A stretch of 64,000 nt of DNA from Uloborus plumipes (lineage: Eukaryota; Arthropoda; Arachnida; Araneae; Uloboridae): the NCBI GenBank assembly GCA_038373865.1, contig JAXGGA010002973.1, positions 47,042-111,041 of the forward strand, written 5' to 3'. The notes beneath the pieces were generated by a model, which saw only the letters and a program-made list of their open reading frames with translations, did not search any database and was not told where the DNA came from. Both the position numbers and the translations under genes were made by a program. This document shows positions 25,269 to 36,983 of the stretch, piece after piece (position 1 is the first letter of the stretch; every line of letters starts with the position of its first letter).

Positions 25269-25571
25269 GGCTTTGGCTTTGGGGTTTGGTTTTTCTAAAT
25301 AAATTTGTCAATATTGAACTTCAACACACTTCAATCTTTACACTGCTCACTTTGTACCATTTCTTTAATTGTATAGTTTTTTTTATTATCAATTACATTT
25401 TATTTCCTATGACTTTTCAAACTTAATCTTTGTGTGGAATAGTTCCCTTTCCAAACTCTAATTTTGTTTAGAATAGTTTACAAAAGTGCACTTTAACAGG
25501 TTATCTTTTCACCAATGGTTTCACAAATTTTCTTATGGCATGTATTGTTTTGATAAATCACAATTGAAAAT

Positions 25572-26057
25572 TTAGATTTTCGAGTTAGCTTCGATGCCTG
25601 TTTTCCTCGAGCGGAGCTCGGTCACCCGCTGGTCGTTAACTAAGTCAGAACTGTTTTTCAAAATGTGGAAGGATTCCCAAAAATCAAGATCTGATGGGTT
25701 GGGGCATTTTTGGACAATTTGAAAGGAATTAAAATCGAAAGAATGATTCTTGACCCAACAATGTTGCGCAATACTAGACTTATTTAATTGTTGCTTTTTC
25801 ACATAATTCTGATGTTCTTTTAAGCGGAATTTCAAAGCCCGTCGCGTCTGTTCTATATAGGAGAGATTGCAAATGCAATTAATTTTATAAATACCACAAC
25901 TGTTAAGAGGATGAATGGGATCTTTAAGAGAAGAGAAACATAGTTTATTCGTTGGGGAGAATACTACTTGGAAATTGAAACGTTTGAGAATCTTAGCGAC
26001 CTGTCGTTTTTCTCTGATTATGTAAGAAAGTTTCATCTGAGCAGAAAGAAGAAACAT
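25572..26057 (-). pseudogene. Penelope-like element fragment, GIY-YIG endonuclease domain
   Basis: Penelope-like elements encode a reverse transcriptase followed by a GIY-YIG endonuclease that nicks target DNA. This 161-codon open frame holds only the tail. It has the linker with IREKRQVAKILKRF, then GIY at residues 55-57, CxC at 61-63, then YIE where the family has YIG (residues 67-69), then TRRALKFRLKEHQ (Arg73, His82). AQHCWVKNH follows at 98-105 and the probable catalytic Glu in FWESF at 128. The order and spacing match the family. The reverse transcriptase is absent: upstream on the minus strand (above 26057) nothing similar is readable, so the copy is 5'-truncated, as is common. The Gly-to-Glu change in YIG would probably impair the nuclease. 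The Met used is simply the first in frame, not a true start. Confidence 0.85.
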
Positions 26058-26099
26058 GAACTTATAAACAAATTTGTATACACTTAATTTACGTCACCG

Positions 26100-26740
26100 G
26101 AATTTTAATTCTCTGATATAAAAATGCTCCACAGTTCTATTCTAATGATTTCAAGTTGGTAGTTAATGCAGTTATTTATGCTTCCTTGTTGTATTCCCAT
26201 TTCACCTAATCAGTGTCTACAGTGGATACTTTGCCTTTCTTTCTTTTTTCAAATCCTTTTATTTCTACTCATAAAGGTTGGGTTCTTTATACTTTCAATA
26301 CATTCGCATTTATATCTCCTTTGCTAAGTTTCCCATTGTGCTAAAACTTATTCTTTACACTACATGATGTGCATTTGTTAATTCAAGCTATAAACCATTA
26401 ATTTCACTAACTTGAGAACACTTTCTCTTAAGAAAAATAAATGCGTTACTGTTTTTTCTAAAGAAAAGCCTCATTACTCGCAAAATAATTATTTTAAGCA
26501 AAAAATCATTCATTCATTTCGTAAAAAAAGTAATAAAAATGTATTGCTTGAAAAAATAGTCAACAAATTAAAGAAAGAAAGGTTATAACTTAAATCATTG
26601 TCAAAAAGTAAATAGCATAGAATTTCCAAATTGCTGAAATTCAACAATCGACTATTAACTGCTCGAATTGTCTGTTGAATTTCCCGAAAAAAAGAGTTCA
26701 TATCTCATTTTCTATTGAATGATATGCGAAATAGAGCGCA
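26100..26740. other. Unassigned AT-rich stretch
   Basis: No gene or element was recognised between the Penelope-like fragment and the next TA-flanked element. Confidence 0.4.
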
Positions 26741-26742
26741 TA

Positions 26743-28352
26743 TGGATGAATATCAGGAAAAGTGCCAATTTGACCATGGAAATTTTCAATTTTTGAAGAT
26801 ACTCAGCAAATTAAATTAATAGGGTATTTCAAATACACATTAGTAACAATATTTTTTTAAAAATTAGGGGCATGGTCAAGGTGAACATTTACCCCCCCTT
26901 TAGGGGGGGGTATCTTCGAGCATTACTGACATGATGAGAATGCTACCGAACTGACAAATATTACAGATTTTACACTTAGTGTATAAAAGTAATCACTTTC
27001 ACTACCTTTTATGTTCAAAAATAAAATAATTATTACTTAGAATATAATAATATTTTCAGAGCCTGAACGCTTTTTTGTTTTATAAATAAAATTGGAGACT
27101 AATTAAAAGTTAGTTAAAGTTTAAATAAGTGCGACAAAGCTTATTTCAAACAGATAAATAGGTTAATAGTTAAAAAATCAATGTAAAATAAAATTCTTAA
27201 CACAATGTTAAAAAACGAAATTAATTCAAAACAGTCAGAGTTTGGCGGGAGAGGGTGATTTTCACTAAAATGTTCGTAAGTTTTCCATTTTAAAACAAAA
27301 TTATATTTTTGGGTGCAGTAGTTACGAACGAAGGTCGGAATATTGATGTAAAAGAAAAGAGGGTGAAAAGAGCAATAATTTTGTTTGAAAACTCAAATTT
27401 TGCGGAAAAATTCATGTTTCTGAAGCATTTAAAAAACAATGAATAAACTGCTAAAATGGGATGAATTGGCAAGAAAAACGATGCACTTGAATCTATCTGT
27501 GTACTAAAACTCAACAAACTCATAACACGAAGAAAAAATTGCGAAAAAACATCGGTAACGCACGCATCAGTTTCGTAACAAATACCTTCTACTTCCCGCG
27601 CTGCCGACATGACCGCTGCAAACATGACAAATTTCCCGCAATATGATAGCTGAACATCCCTAATTAAAGATTCATAAATAAAAACATCTTATTATGTCCA
27701 TGACAATAGGTTTCTTTTCCATTATGCAAAAATAGATTGAAAAATTACTTTATTTTGTGTCTTAATTTCCGCTGCCGACATGACGCTTCATTTGGTAGAA
27801 ACAGAAAAGTCAAGATTGAAAAAATCTTACCTGTAATTCAATGCAGCCGAAGTGAAAATTTTCTATCGGAACTGAAACATCACATATTAGAGCTTCACCC
27901 AGCGTAATTTTTTCGTGCCAAAAAATGTTTTGTCTAGATTTTATCATTCCGAAAGTTGGCTCACTCGTCATGTTATGAAAACTTGTGACAAGCAGAAATT
28001 GCTTTTTTTTATCGATCTAAATTCATTTTGTCTAAAACACAAGAGTTAATCGTCATAGATGAATATAAAACAAGTTATTTTCTTTTGTATTTGTTTCTGC
28101 TGCGATGTTTTATAATCCACAGGATTTTTTTGAACTTTGCGATTCGAATGTGTGACGCGCTGCCGACATGACATTGAGGCAATAAAAAGAGTTCTATTGT
28201 CACAAATTAAAGTAAAACTTGAAAATTTTGTCTTGGATTGTATGTGCGACGCAGTTTACTGTATGGAAAAATAAAAATTTTTGGTTTTTATTTAGAAGTG
28301 ATTGAGAAATTCATTTGTGACTTAAATCAGCATTTTTCCTGATATTCACCCA
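26743..28352. mobile_element. 1.6-kb TA-flanked element with three internal 14-mers
   Basis: Seen: TGGATGAATATCAGGAAAAG at 26743 and the complement of TGGGTGAATATCAGGAAAAA ending at 28352, with TA on both sides (26741-26742, 28353-28354). The 14-mer GCTGCCGACATGAC occurs three times in one orientation (27600, 27771, 28159). A minus-strand open frame of 111 codons (27290-27625) has no recognised motif. TA flanks suggest Tc1/mariner-like insertion; non-autonomous. Confidence 0.68.
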
Positions 28353-28354
28353 TA

Positions 28355-29273
28355 TACGTTGTTTTTACCTTTATTAAAAAATGAACAGGAGATGTGAAAG
28401 CAGCGATAAAGATCAATAATGGATGTCTTAAAATAGTATTGAAATTATGCCAACTGTGAATTTTCAATAAGAACTATTTCTCGAAATCTATTTTAATAAT
28501 GTATAACTGAAACTTTTTATAATTATAGAAATGATAATGACTATTAATTAAAAAAAATTACACCTTTAATATAATAAATACTTAAGAAAGTAATGTTTTG
28601 TTATGCATATACATTCAATACAATTGTATTAACATGTATTGTGTACTGTACCCGATAAAAACTTTAGTGTTATGTATTTTTTAACTACATTAATAGCTAT
28701 TGATGATCATCAAAACCTTTCTAAACAATAATTGTTTTCACCAATCAAGACTACTATTGAGTTTCAAATATATTGAATACTTTTATTTTACTTCCTTCAA
28801 AATGAAAGAAAATAAGTATTTCTCTTTTTTACACTATTTTAAACCATTCATAAGGTTACTCAACAATTTTATTTTCCTTTAAAAATCTTTATAACGGCAT
28901 AATGATTCTCCTATAAGAGGAATATTACATCTGGATTTTATTAGGCAAGTAGCAAACTTTAACAAAATGGTATTAAAATTTTATGAATCTATGTTTAGAA
29001 CTTTTAAAATGCTAAAAATCATAATGATGCTACAAAAACAACAACGTTTGCTATTCTGCTTGAATTACTTTTCCTGGACAACGAAGGTACTTGCGAAAGA
29101 ATTTAAGAAGGCGATCAATGCTTAACAAAAAAGATGTTAAAACTTCATAGTGCATTCAGGGAAAAATCAATCACGTTAAATGCTTCAGAGAATAAATAAT
29201 TTCAAAGAAAATAAAACATCATTTTGTTGAAGAAGATTCAAAATCGGTTTTACTCTTGATTACTTCAAATTTT
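28355..29273. other. AT-rich stretch with no recognised gene
   Basis: No coding region, RNA gene or paired repeats seen. Confidence 0.45.
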
Positions 29274-29275
29274 TA

Positions 29276-29995
29276 CACTGTAAAAAATGAATGTCGTTTT
29301 TACAGTATAATACAACTAATTTTATAGTAATTTTACAGTAATAAGCTGGAAAAATTGCTAATTTTACAATAGTAAACCGTAAAATTGTTAGTTTACAGTA
29401 ATAAACTGTAAAATTGCTAGTTTTATAGTTTATTAACTGTGCATTTTACAGTTTTAAACAGAAACCTCTGCTGCCAGTATTTTACTGTTGTTTTACAGTA
29501 TCATATAGCTAGTTTTATTTTAATAAACAGAAAATTTTGCTAATTCGACAGTAATAAACTAAATTGCTAGTTTTACCGGAATAAACTGTAAAATAGCTAG
29601 TTTTACCGTTTATTGCTGCCCTTTTACAGTTTAAGGCAGGAATTCAAGTGAAACACCATTGCAATCGCTTCGATGGGATCGCAAAATAAATGCTAATGCA
29701 AATTAACTTGGAACTGACGTCACTACGGGTGGAGCCAATAAGAGCTCACAAGCAGTCAGCGATCTCCTCTTATTCGCCAAGTAGGCTGTGACGTTTCATC
29801 TAGCTCGTTTTTCATAGGCAAACGTCACGCTGACGTCACGATGTTTTTATCAAGAAACGTTCTAATGTAATTCATTTCCAGTAGCGATTGTAATTTGCCA
29901 TCGCCTGTTTCACTTGAATTCCTGCCTTAAGCTGAAACCTCTGCTTTCAATATTATGCTGTAAAAACAACCATTTTTTTTTTTTTTTTTGCAATG
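29276..29995. mobile_element. CACTGTAAAAAATGAATG-family MITE, copy 1
   Basis: Begins CACTGTAAAAAATGAATG and ends in a complement of CATTGC with poly(T), flanked by TA at 29274-29275 and 29996-29997. The body is a ladder of TTTTACAGT and ACTGTAAAA half-sites with AATAAACTG and GAAACCTCTGCTG segments. Family members occur at 35723-36026 and from 63023. A piggyBac-like MITE (29635-29926) is nested inside and accounts for the extra length. Confidence 0.78.
29635..29926. mobile_element. 292-bp piggyBac-like MITE, TSD TTAA
   Basis: Seen: exact inverted ends GGCAGGAATTCAAGTGAAAC and its complement, flanked by TTAA at 29631-29634 and 29927-29930. TTAA duplication is diagnostic of piggyBac-like insertion (established), though a few other superfamilies also use it. 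Joining the flanks restores the host MITE text ACAGTTTAAGCTGAAACC. Two TGACGTCA-type boxes (near 29715 and 29833) lie inside. Confidence 0.85.
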
Positions 29996-29997
29996 TA

Positions 29998-32900
29998 TGA
30001 AAGCTATGAAAGCTACACACTTAATGATAATCCCATACTTTCTCTATTGTTTCAAAACATTAAAATTTTTGGGAGGAGGAAAATTTTCAATTTTTTCAAA
30101 AAAGGAAATTTTGAATGTTGTCTAATGATAAAATAGGAGAATGCACACATATCATACATGCGTAACATCTAATGAAAAGAAGCATTAGAAATCATTTAAA
30201 AGTACTGTAAAACGTTTTAAAAAGATTAAAAAAGGATATCAGAAACTCAATTGCAACATTGTGTCCCCGTTTGACGCATCATCAGCCAAGTTTGCGGAAA
30301 AGGGAGTGTTTTCGGAGATTGCAGTGATCTCTTGTAACCTCCCAGGGTTCCCCTGGTTCTAGAACAGTAGGAGAGATTGGGGGTACTTGATCTCCACTTT
30401 AGTTTTTAATTTTTTTATCTGCGACAAATTATCAGTTTTTAAAACGTTTTTCATGAACAATGGTAATTGTTTCTTCTACCTGACAATTTTTTTTTACTTG
30501 AATGTAAACAGATAATTTTACTAAAATATGTTTTTTCTAATATTTTTACAAAAAGGATCATGTATCCCCACACCAAATGATACATGATCCGTTCATGATT
30601 GATACTTGATCCCACAGAGAAATTACATAGACTTTTCGTTAGACCAATAGATTTTACTTTTCTTCATAATGTTTCTGAAAATAATAATATTTTTCTTTCT
30701 AAAATGATAATAATATGAACATAAAAATAACATTGACTGGATTTCAACTAGGAAATGTGTAGAAAAATGCTCACAACTCTAGTAAATTTATGACGCTTTT
30801 GATCGCTTACTTATTCTCCTGTATAGTTGTGAACGTTGTGTTTTATAAATAAAACAGATTCATTTTTTTAGTACTGAATGTAGTTCAATGAAGCCAAAAT
30901 TACATCTCACTCTTTAATTTAAATGCTCGTCTTATGCATTCATCTAAAAGCATAAATATTCAGTTAATTGGCAAGAAAGTGAAGCCAGACAGCAGCATGT
31001 AAACAATAGCAAAAAATAATCACAGAATGATTTTCAATGATTGGCGAGCCGTAGCAAGCAGTAGTCAGAAACTCTAGTTGCTTTATATGTGTTCTGGTTC
31101 GTGCTTTGTATGTCTTGTGATTTGTATTTTGTGTGTATAGTTAAATGTGCTTCAGCTGTTCCACGATAGTGTGAATAACATTCTTGCGGAATAATGAGAT
31201 GAATTAGAAACGGTGATTATATATTAGACTAGTTGCGATAGTTAAAATATTTTCATTGAAGACAATAGAAAATTTTTATGCGAAATTGTAAAGGAACTTA
31301 TTAGTCATTTGCGTTATACATGGTTATTTAGAATTTTTTTAAACGAAAATGCACTTGGACTTCACGTAAAGCAAATGCTGTGAGTAATAGATTTCTTACC
31401 AAATGACCTGCATTGAAAAGCTGTAGGTTTTAATGCAAAACTTTGACTGCTAACTTGGCTTCGTATAAAGTTGCTTCAATTACGTATAAATTGCAAAAAG
31501 GTACGCATAAATTTTGCCTTTATTTTTTGTAGAAAACTGCTAAATTACCAATAGTGGATATACAAGCACATTTTTAAAAAAACTGTAAAATTAAATTATG
31601 TTTCACACCATGCATAAAAAAACCCAAAACGTTTAGGTTACTGATGTCTTTTTAAAATAACTCATTGAAATAAGTAATTAAATGCTAAAACAGCGGTTTA
31701 AGATTTAAAATCTAAATGGGTGCATTTAAGGTAAAAACGAAAATGCTTCACGCATTTTAAACAAGAGCATAATGTGACTAAAATTTAACAACTATCTTGC
31801 TATCAAACAAGACTTCAACTTACCTCAAAAACTCCTCGTAGCATCATACTTTGTGCCTATTCATTGTTCTAACAATTTATTTTTCTGTTTATTTATCGCC
31901 TTAATAATTTACAAATAAATAATCAACCCTAGTTGTTCACTCTAATTATCGCGAGTCCTGGAAAGGTTGTATACTTCCTCGAAGTCAGTGGGCAAAAATA
32001 CATTTGGTAATTTGATTTTTTTTTTTTTCAATTCATTTCGTTGTAAAGTAATTTCTTAATAACATTTTCTCCGAAGGAAATTTGTATGACTTTCTAATCT
32101 TTACAGACGAACTTGAGATTCGAGAGGGAAAAAACCTTGGTGTATGTTTATGCATTCTCTACAGTTTAAACTACAGTGTAAACAGTTGCAAGGATAAGCT
32201 TCTCTATAATTTATAAAAAGTAGTTGAAATCCATGACTCCTATTTCAAATAAATTTTTAATTTATTTATTCTTCACTAATTCCAGCGCATTTAAAATTAA
32301 TTGATTCTTTTTTATGTTACTATGGGAGCAGAAAAATGTCTGGAAAAAGAAAATTAAATTTTAGAAAATTATCTGCTCAACAGCACTTAGAATTAAGTAG
32401 CAAAAATGCAAACATTGAGTAAAATTTTTATTAAATGATAAATATTAATTACATATAGGGTGTTAGAGTTTGTGCACAGCAGTTTCACTTAGCTAAAAAA
32501 CGTGTAGAAGGTTTATTCTTGAATAATTTACGTCTGTTTCGTTTCTCATTCTATGTAAAGAAATATTCAAAAAACATTTGGCAGCAAAAGAAAATGCCTC
32601 TATTTCTTACACGAGTAAAAAAAAAAGAAGGAAAGAAAACTAAAGATCAATACTAAAACAAATTGCTAATCAAATTATTATTGCAAAGATACGCATCTCT
32701 AAGTGAACCGTCATTTTCCCAAAATAATATTTTCAAATGAAACTTTTTAGCTTGTTAGTACTATTTTCCTCCAAAAATTCATCATCTTCGAAAACATATT
32801 TATCTTTTAGATAGCTGAACTTGCCAAATTTAGACATTAAAAAATATATTTTGAATGAAATATTTGCAGAAAACAGTGGAAGTTATAAAATTCACGAAAT

Positions 32901-33525
32901 TGCATAGTCAAAGACTTATATACGGCATTACGGGTAACCAGGGGGGCTGGTTCTAGACCCTCCTTCTTCTCTCGGAAAGTCAGGGACGGACTAAAATCTT
33001 TACTTTTTTCCTTTTAAATAAAAGTTTTCTATATTTATTTATTTATTTGTTTGTTTTTTACCGTTCGATTTCTTATTGCAATCACTAGCCCAACCAAAAT
33101 TTTTTCCTAGAAGCATTTTTTGGTCACAACAGGTCTTACATATGTAAAAGGGAGACTGATAAGGAATGGGTAATGGAGCTGAGTTATCCAGTGCTGATTT
33201 CTATAAATGCACTTTGAAAAAAATAATTTTTTTTTGATGCCAATCAATATCAATATTGGTTCAAAAAAATCTTGCAAAATTATTGTTCTTATGAGTTGAG
33301 CCATTTACTTCTGAGAGCACAATTTGCAAGAATCTACTTGAACAGTAAGTTTTCGGTTCCTTTTATCATGGTGCATAAAAATTAGGAAAAAAATTTCGCC
33401 TACACCCTGGTGATTTCAGTACGAACGATGAGTTTTGTGCTAGAGCCAATTAAATCTTAATCCAAATGGTTGGAAAACAATATTTAAAATGTTGATGTTA
33501 CGAATTCCAACATTATTCTATTATT
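29998..33525. other. Long AT-rich stretch with no recognised gene
   Basis: No gene supported. Near 30369, GTAGGAGAGATTGGGGGTACTT resembles the end of the GGGGAGACTGGGG element family, but no partner end was found. The rest is AT-rich DNA with short homopolymers. Confidence 0.4.
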
Positions 33526-33529
33526 TTAA

Positions 33530-34080
33530 CCTTTTAACTGTCATGCCCGATATAATCTCGGGCACAACACTGGTGTTCGAAAATGTCACGCCCGAGTATT
33601 TCTCGGGGTAATTTTTCTTTTATTTTGAGTGCATCGGGGGGTATTGTGATACCCGAATATATCTCGGGAGACATTTATTTCGGCTTCATCTCTTTGTCAA
33701 ACCCGACTGTTCCTCGGGTCTGTGCTTAGAAAAGTGTTTCCAGTTATACCACACAAGACTGAATTACTGAAAGGTATTCACTTTTATGTATTTAATTTTT
33801 TTTTTCAGTTATTTAGTTTTTAGAAAATAATATTTTTTTTTTCATTTTTAGAAAATAATGCTCCACTAGAAGCAAACTTTACAACTGCCATGTTGAGTGG
33901 CAGCCGCCTCAAGCAAAAATGCAGTGGCTACAAAACTTTAAATATTTTACCCATGTGCTTCAAAATATCAATTTTTAACTACTAAGTATATTTTATTTTG
34001 TACTAAACGTTTGATTTTTGCAATAAAAAAATTGACAATTTATACACCCAAATCATCAAAATAACTTGACAGTTAAGGGG
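33530..34080. mobile_element. 551-bp piggyBac-like MITE, TSD TTAA
   Basis: Seen: inverted ends CCTTTTAACTGTCA (33530) and TGACAGTTAAGGGG (ends 34080), flanked by TTAA at 33526-33529 and 34081-34084. CCCTTTNACTGCC-like ends with TTAA flanks are typical of piggyBac relatives. The left part carries four CCCGA...TCGGG hairpins (separate entry). No transposase. Confidence 0.83.
33545..33719. repeat. Array of four CCCGA...TCGGG short hairpins
   Basis: Units at 33545-33563, 33589-33608, 33651-33669 and 33701-33719 each have CCCGA and TCGGG arms around 6 to 9 bases, for example GCCCGATATAATCTCGGGC. The loops differ while the arms stay constant, spaced 44 to 62 bp apart. They lie only near the left end of the piggyBac-like MITE. 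Confidence 0.82.
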
Positions 34081-34234
34081 TTAATATTCTATTAATTAAT
34101 ATAAAATCAGATAATTGCATGACTTTAGTTGTCAAAATTTTGGGTCCAGAGGTGGGCATTTAAGCTAATATTGACGAGATAAACTATTTATCAAAGAAAA
34201 AGAATTCCGAATGGTAAATTTTACAAAAATATGT

Positions 34235-34535
34235 TGTTTTGTTCCGCTGTTCTACACTGTTGTACTGTTTAATGCGTTAAGTTCGTTAAACCGTTCAATT
34301 TATTTCAGTTTCATACATTAGTTTTGTTCCTTTATGCTATTTGTTATTTTTATTCCTCTGTTCGATTTGTCAATCTTGTTCCGCTATTCTATCAGTTACT
34401 TTCGTCCCACTGTTCATACCTTATCTTCGTTCCTTTGTGGTGCTCGTTAACTGGTTCCTTGTTGTTTCATTTATTAATTTTATTCTACTGTTTCACACAT
34501 TGATTTTGTTTCACTGTTCCACTAAGGCAGTATTG
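34235..34535 (+). repeat. Degenerate about 26-bp minisatellite
   Basis: Units of the form TTTTGTTCCACTGTTCTACA recur with TTCC-like anchors near 34242, 34327, 34353, 34379, 34405, 34430, 34455, 34483 and 34510, a period of 25 to 28 bp. The 72-codon open frame across 34341-34559 is produced by this repeat, and a 26-bp period is not a codon multiple. Confidence 0.72.
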
Positions 34536-34559
34536 AACTACTGCTCTAAAAGCATTTGA

Positions 34560-35720
34560 AATTATAACTTTTAATTAATTATTACTACATAGAACATATA
34601 GCATTATTAAGAATTTTTATTCAGATGAGTAACATTTACAAAAAAAGTAATACGAACTAGCCTTTTTAAGCATTGATACAAAAATCAATGTCTGCAAATC
34701 ACTTTAATCAAAGATAAATTAAGTCCAAATGCACTGCTGCTTAAATAGCCCTGCCAGAAAAGAATGCAATGCATTCTTCTTCTTTAATTACTTTAGGTTC
34801 TGCTTACTTTTAATTTATTTACCATTTCTTAGCGAAGTGAAAGTTAATTTATCTTCTTAATTGTAAAAAAAAGCGAACTTATTTGTCGGAACAACTGAAC
34901 TACCCAAATATTTCTTGACTAGCAAAGTAACACAACAAAACTGCAAGGACTTTCCTGTTACAAAAAAAAGTACAGTTTCTGTTACTATTTTTCGTGTAAA
35001 AGAACCTTTACTATCATTATTGTAAACCTTAGTGCACAAGGGCTTCAGCTTTTATACATTTCATATAATATATTGTATTTTTAACCCAAAAAAATACATT
35101 TCTCTCTTTCATTATCATCATTTTAATGGTAGTAATATTTTTATTTTTATAAATAGTTTTAAAAACTTAATTAAATTCTAAAAATACATACCTCTGGAAA
35201 AACCTTGCACGAGATTTTTAGAAACTTTCTGGGAGTAGTAGCTAATTAGGAATGCTTGAATAAAATAACAAACTAATTTATCTTTACAAGCTTCTTGCAT
35301 TTTCAAGAAATGAAGCAGTAATTCAGCTTTTATGATAATACATCTGTGTTGCAATATAGAACGAAAATAGATATCCTTTTAAGAGTTTCATAAATCTGAA
35401 AAACATTAGAAGAATGTAACAGTTAATTAGAACTCTACAGAAAGGAGAAATGCATACTTTTTCAAATTGCATGGAGGGGGAAAGAAAAAGAGTTCGTTGC
35501 CAATGTAAAAGTACATGTATTCATGCTCAGCATCGAAAAGATTTTTTTTTCTGGTTACAAAGGGAAATTATAAAAACTTATGAGCGAGATACATTACTTT
35601 CTTGTACAGCTCTAAAATAATCTATACGTTTTCACTAACTAAAACAAACAGGGTTAGTGTACTCGTTTAGAAATAATTCTTCTTAACTGCACCGAGTTAG
35701 AAATCATTTAGACACTTTTA
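34560..35720. other. AT-rich stretch with no recognised gene
   Basis: Nothing beyond short chance open frames was seen. Confidence 0.45.
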
Positions 35721-35722
35721 TA

Positions 35723-36026
35723 CACTGTAAAAAATGAATGTTGTTTTTACAGTTTATTATAGCTACTTTTACAGTTATAAACTATAAAGTTGCTATGTGC
35801 ATTTTACAGTTTTGAACTGGAACCTCTACTTCCAGTATTATACTGTTATTTTTACAGTATAATACAGCTAAATTTGTGGTAATAAACTATAAAATTTTCT
35901 GCTTTACAGTAATAAACTGTAAAATTGCTATTTTTTCCAATTTATTACTTTGCACTTTACGGTTTTAAACTGGAACCTCAGCTGCCAGTATCATACTGTA
36001 AAAACAACTGTTCATTTTTAGCAGTG
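35723..36026. mobile_element. CACTGTAAAAAATGAATG-family MITE, copy 2 (intact)
   Basis: 304 bp, beginning CACTGTAAAAAATGAATG and ending with the complement of CACTGCTAAAAATGAACAG, flanked by TA at 35721-35722 and 36027-36028. It shows the same TTTTACAGT ladder as the copies at 29276 and 63023 and is the cleanest reference for the family. Confidence 0.83.
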
Positions 36027-36089
36027 TACGCCTGTAAAGTTTGGTAACTATATATAACTATCTGACCCACGCGAAGCATTCGCATTCCA

Positions 36090-36240
36090 CTCCGCTTAAG
36101 AATATCGGTTAAACTAATACCCCGCTTAAAGTAATACATTTTTCAGTTTACCAAACAGTTGTAATGTATTATTTGATCCCGGATAATGGAATAGCCCGCT
36201 TATTAGAACATTTTTTCGTGGCAAAATGGCTATTTGGCCC
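36090..36240 (-). mobile_element. Decayed pogo-like MITE
   Basis: Reverse-complement relative of 49488-49658. Shared blocks include CCAAACAGTTGTAATGTATT, CCGCTTATTAGAA and TTTTTCGTGGCAAAA. The ends are eroded. Confidence 0.65.
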
Positions 36241-36284
36241 CATTTTCTGATTTTGAAGTTATTGCACAGAAGTGGGTCAGAGTC

Positions 36285-36395
36285 CTACAAATTTTTTATC
36301 TCTTTGCAAGGATCGATCCCATAACCTTCGCCTTATGAGCAGGATTAAACTATCAACTAAACTAATAGGCCTTCATCTCGGACTGCTATAGTCTA
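36285..36395 (-). repeat. tRNA-like relic (SINE head), CAT-type loop
   Basis: On the minus strand, TTAGTTTAGTTGATAG resembles an A box and GGGATCGATCC a B box, with CTCATAA in the anticodon-loop position. The anticodon stem mispairs, so this is not a working tRNA gene. The text before it (TCCGAGATGAAG) is shared with the relic at 36590-36710. Confidence 0.4.
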
Positions 36396-36589
36396 AAATC
36401 TAAAGTAGTGTATAAAAAGCAACAAAATTAATTTTAATCGATTCCTATATTTTATTAAACTATTTTTTCAAGTGCTACTGCGATAAAATAAATGTCTTAT
36501 ATACTACTTTTAACAGCAATAGAAATATAGTTCAGAGTTTCACAATGAATTTAGATTATATATTCACGGAAATTTGTATCAGAATTCCG

Positions 36590-36710
36590 CTGAGAAAAAT
36601 AAGTCACTGAACCTACATTTATCAACGTATGGGATTCGAACCCACTATCTGCACATTTTTAGCTCGATGTTCAAACCAACTGTACCAGTGGTTCTTCATT
36701 TCGGAATGCT
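36590..36710 (-). repeat. tRNA-like relic (SINE head), second copy
   Basis: On the minus strand, TGGTACAGTTGGTTTGAAC then GTGGGTTCGAATCCCA give good A-box and B-box matches, preceded by TTCCGAAATGAAG as in the previous relic. The anticodon arm does not fold. Probably a dispersed tRNA-derived SINE rather than a tRNA. Confidence 0.45.
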
Positions 36711-36983
36711 ATACATCAAAGCAATGATAATAAAAAACAAAATGAATCTTTTTCATCAAAAAAAAACAGCGAACATGTGAATTGTTTATACTTCGCCAAA
36801 AGCAGAAAAACATATTTTAATTAAAACCTTGCTGACGAAGTTTGATAAAGTATTAAGGAAGCTACGACGTTCCTTCAAAAGAAAAAGAACTTTTTGGAAA
36901 AATAATATTCATGACGCTCTTTCAAATTCAGAGGAATTTATCTTTCTATCTGAGTCTCTAAAACTGTAAGAACAAAAAAAAGG

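Noticed and set aside
25572..26057. Host GIY-YIG nuclease gene
   Set aside because: The linker, CxC and HCW-KNH arrangement is that of Penelope-like elements, and the frame lacks any intron or upstream domain of a host gene.
27290..27625. 111-residue minus-strand protein
   Set aside because: No domain is recognised; it lies inside a TA-flanked non-autonomous element and crosses one of its 14-mer repeats.
30369..30610. Second copy of the GGGGAGACTGGGG element
   Set aside because: Only one loosely similar end (GGAGAGATTGGGG) was found, with no partner and no duplication.
34341..34559. 72-residue hydrophobic open frame resembling a membrane peptide
   Set aside because: It is generated by the 26-bp minisatellite, whose period is not a multiple of three.
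36590..36710. Functional tRNA gene on the minus strand
   Set aside because: A and B boxes look good but the anticodon stem does not pair and no acceptor stem could be closed.
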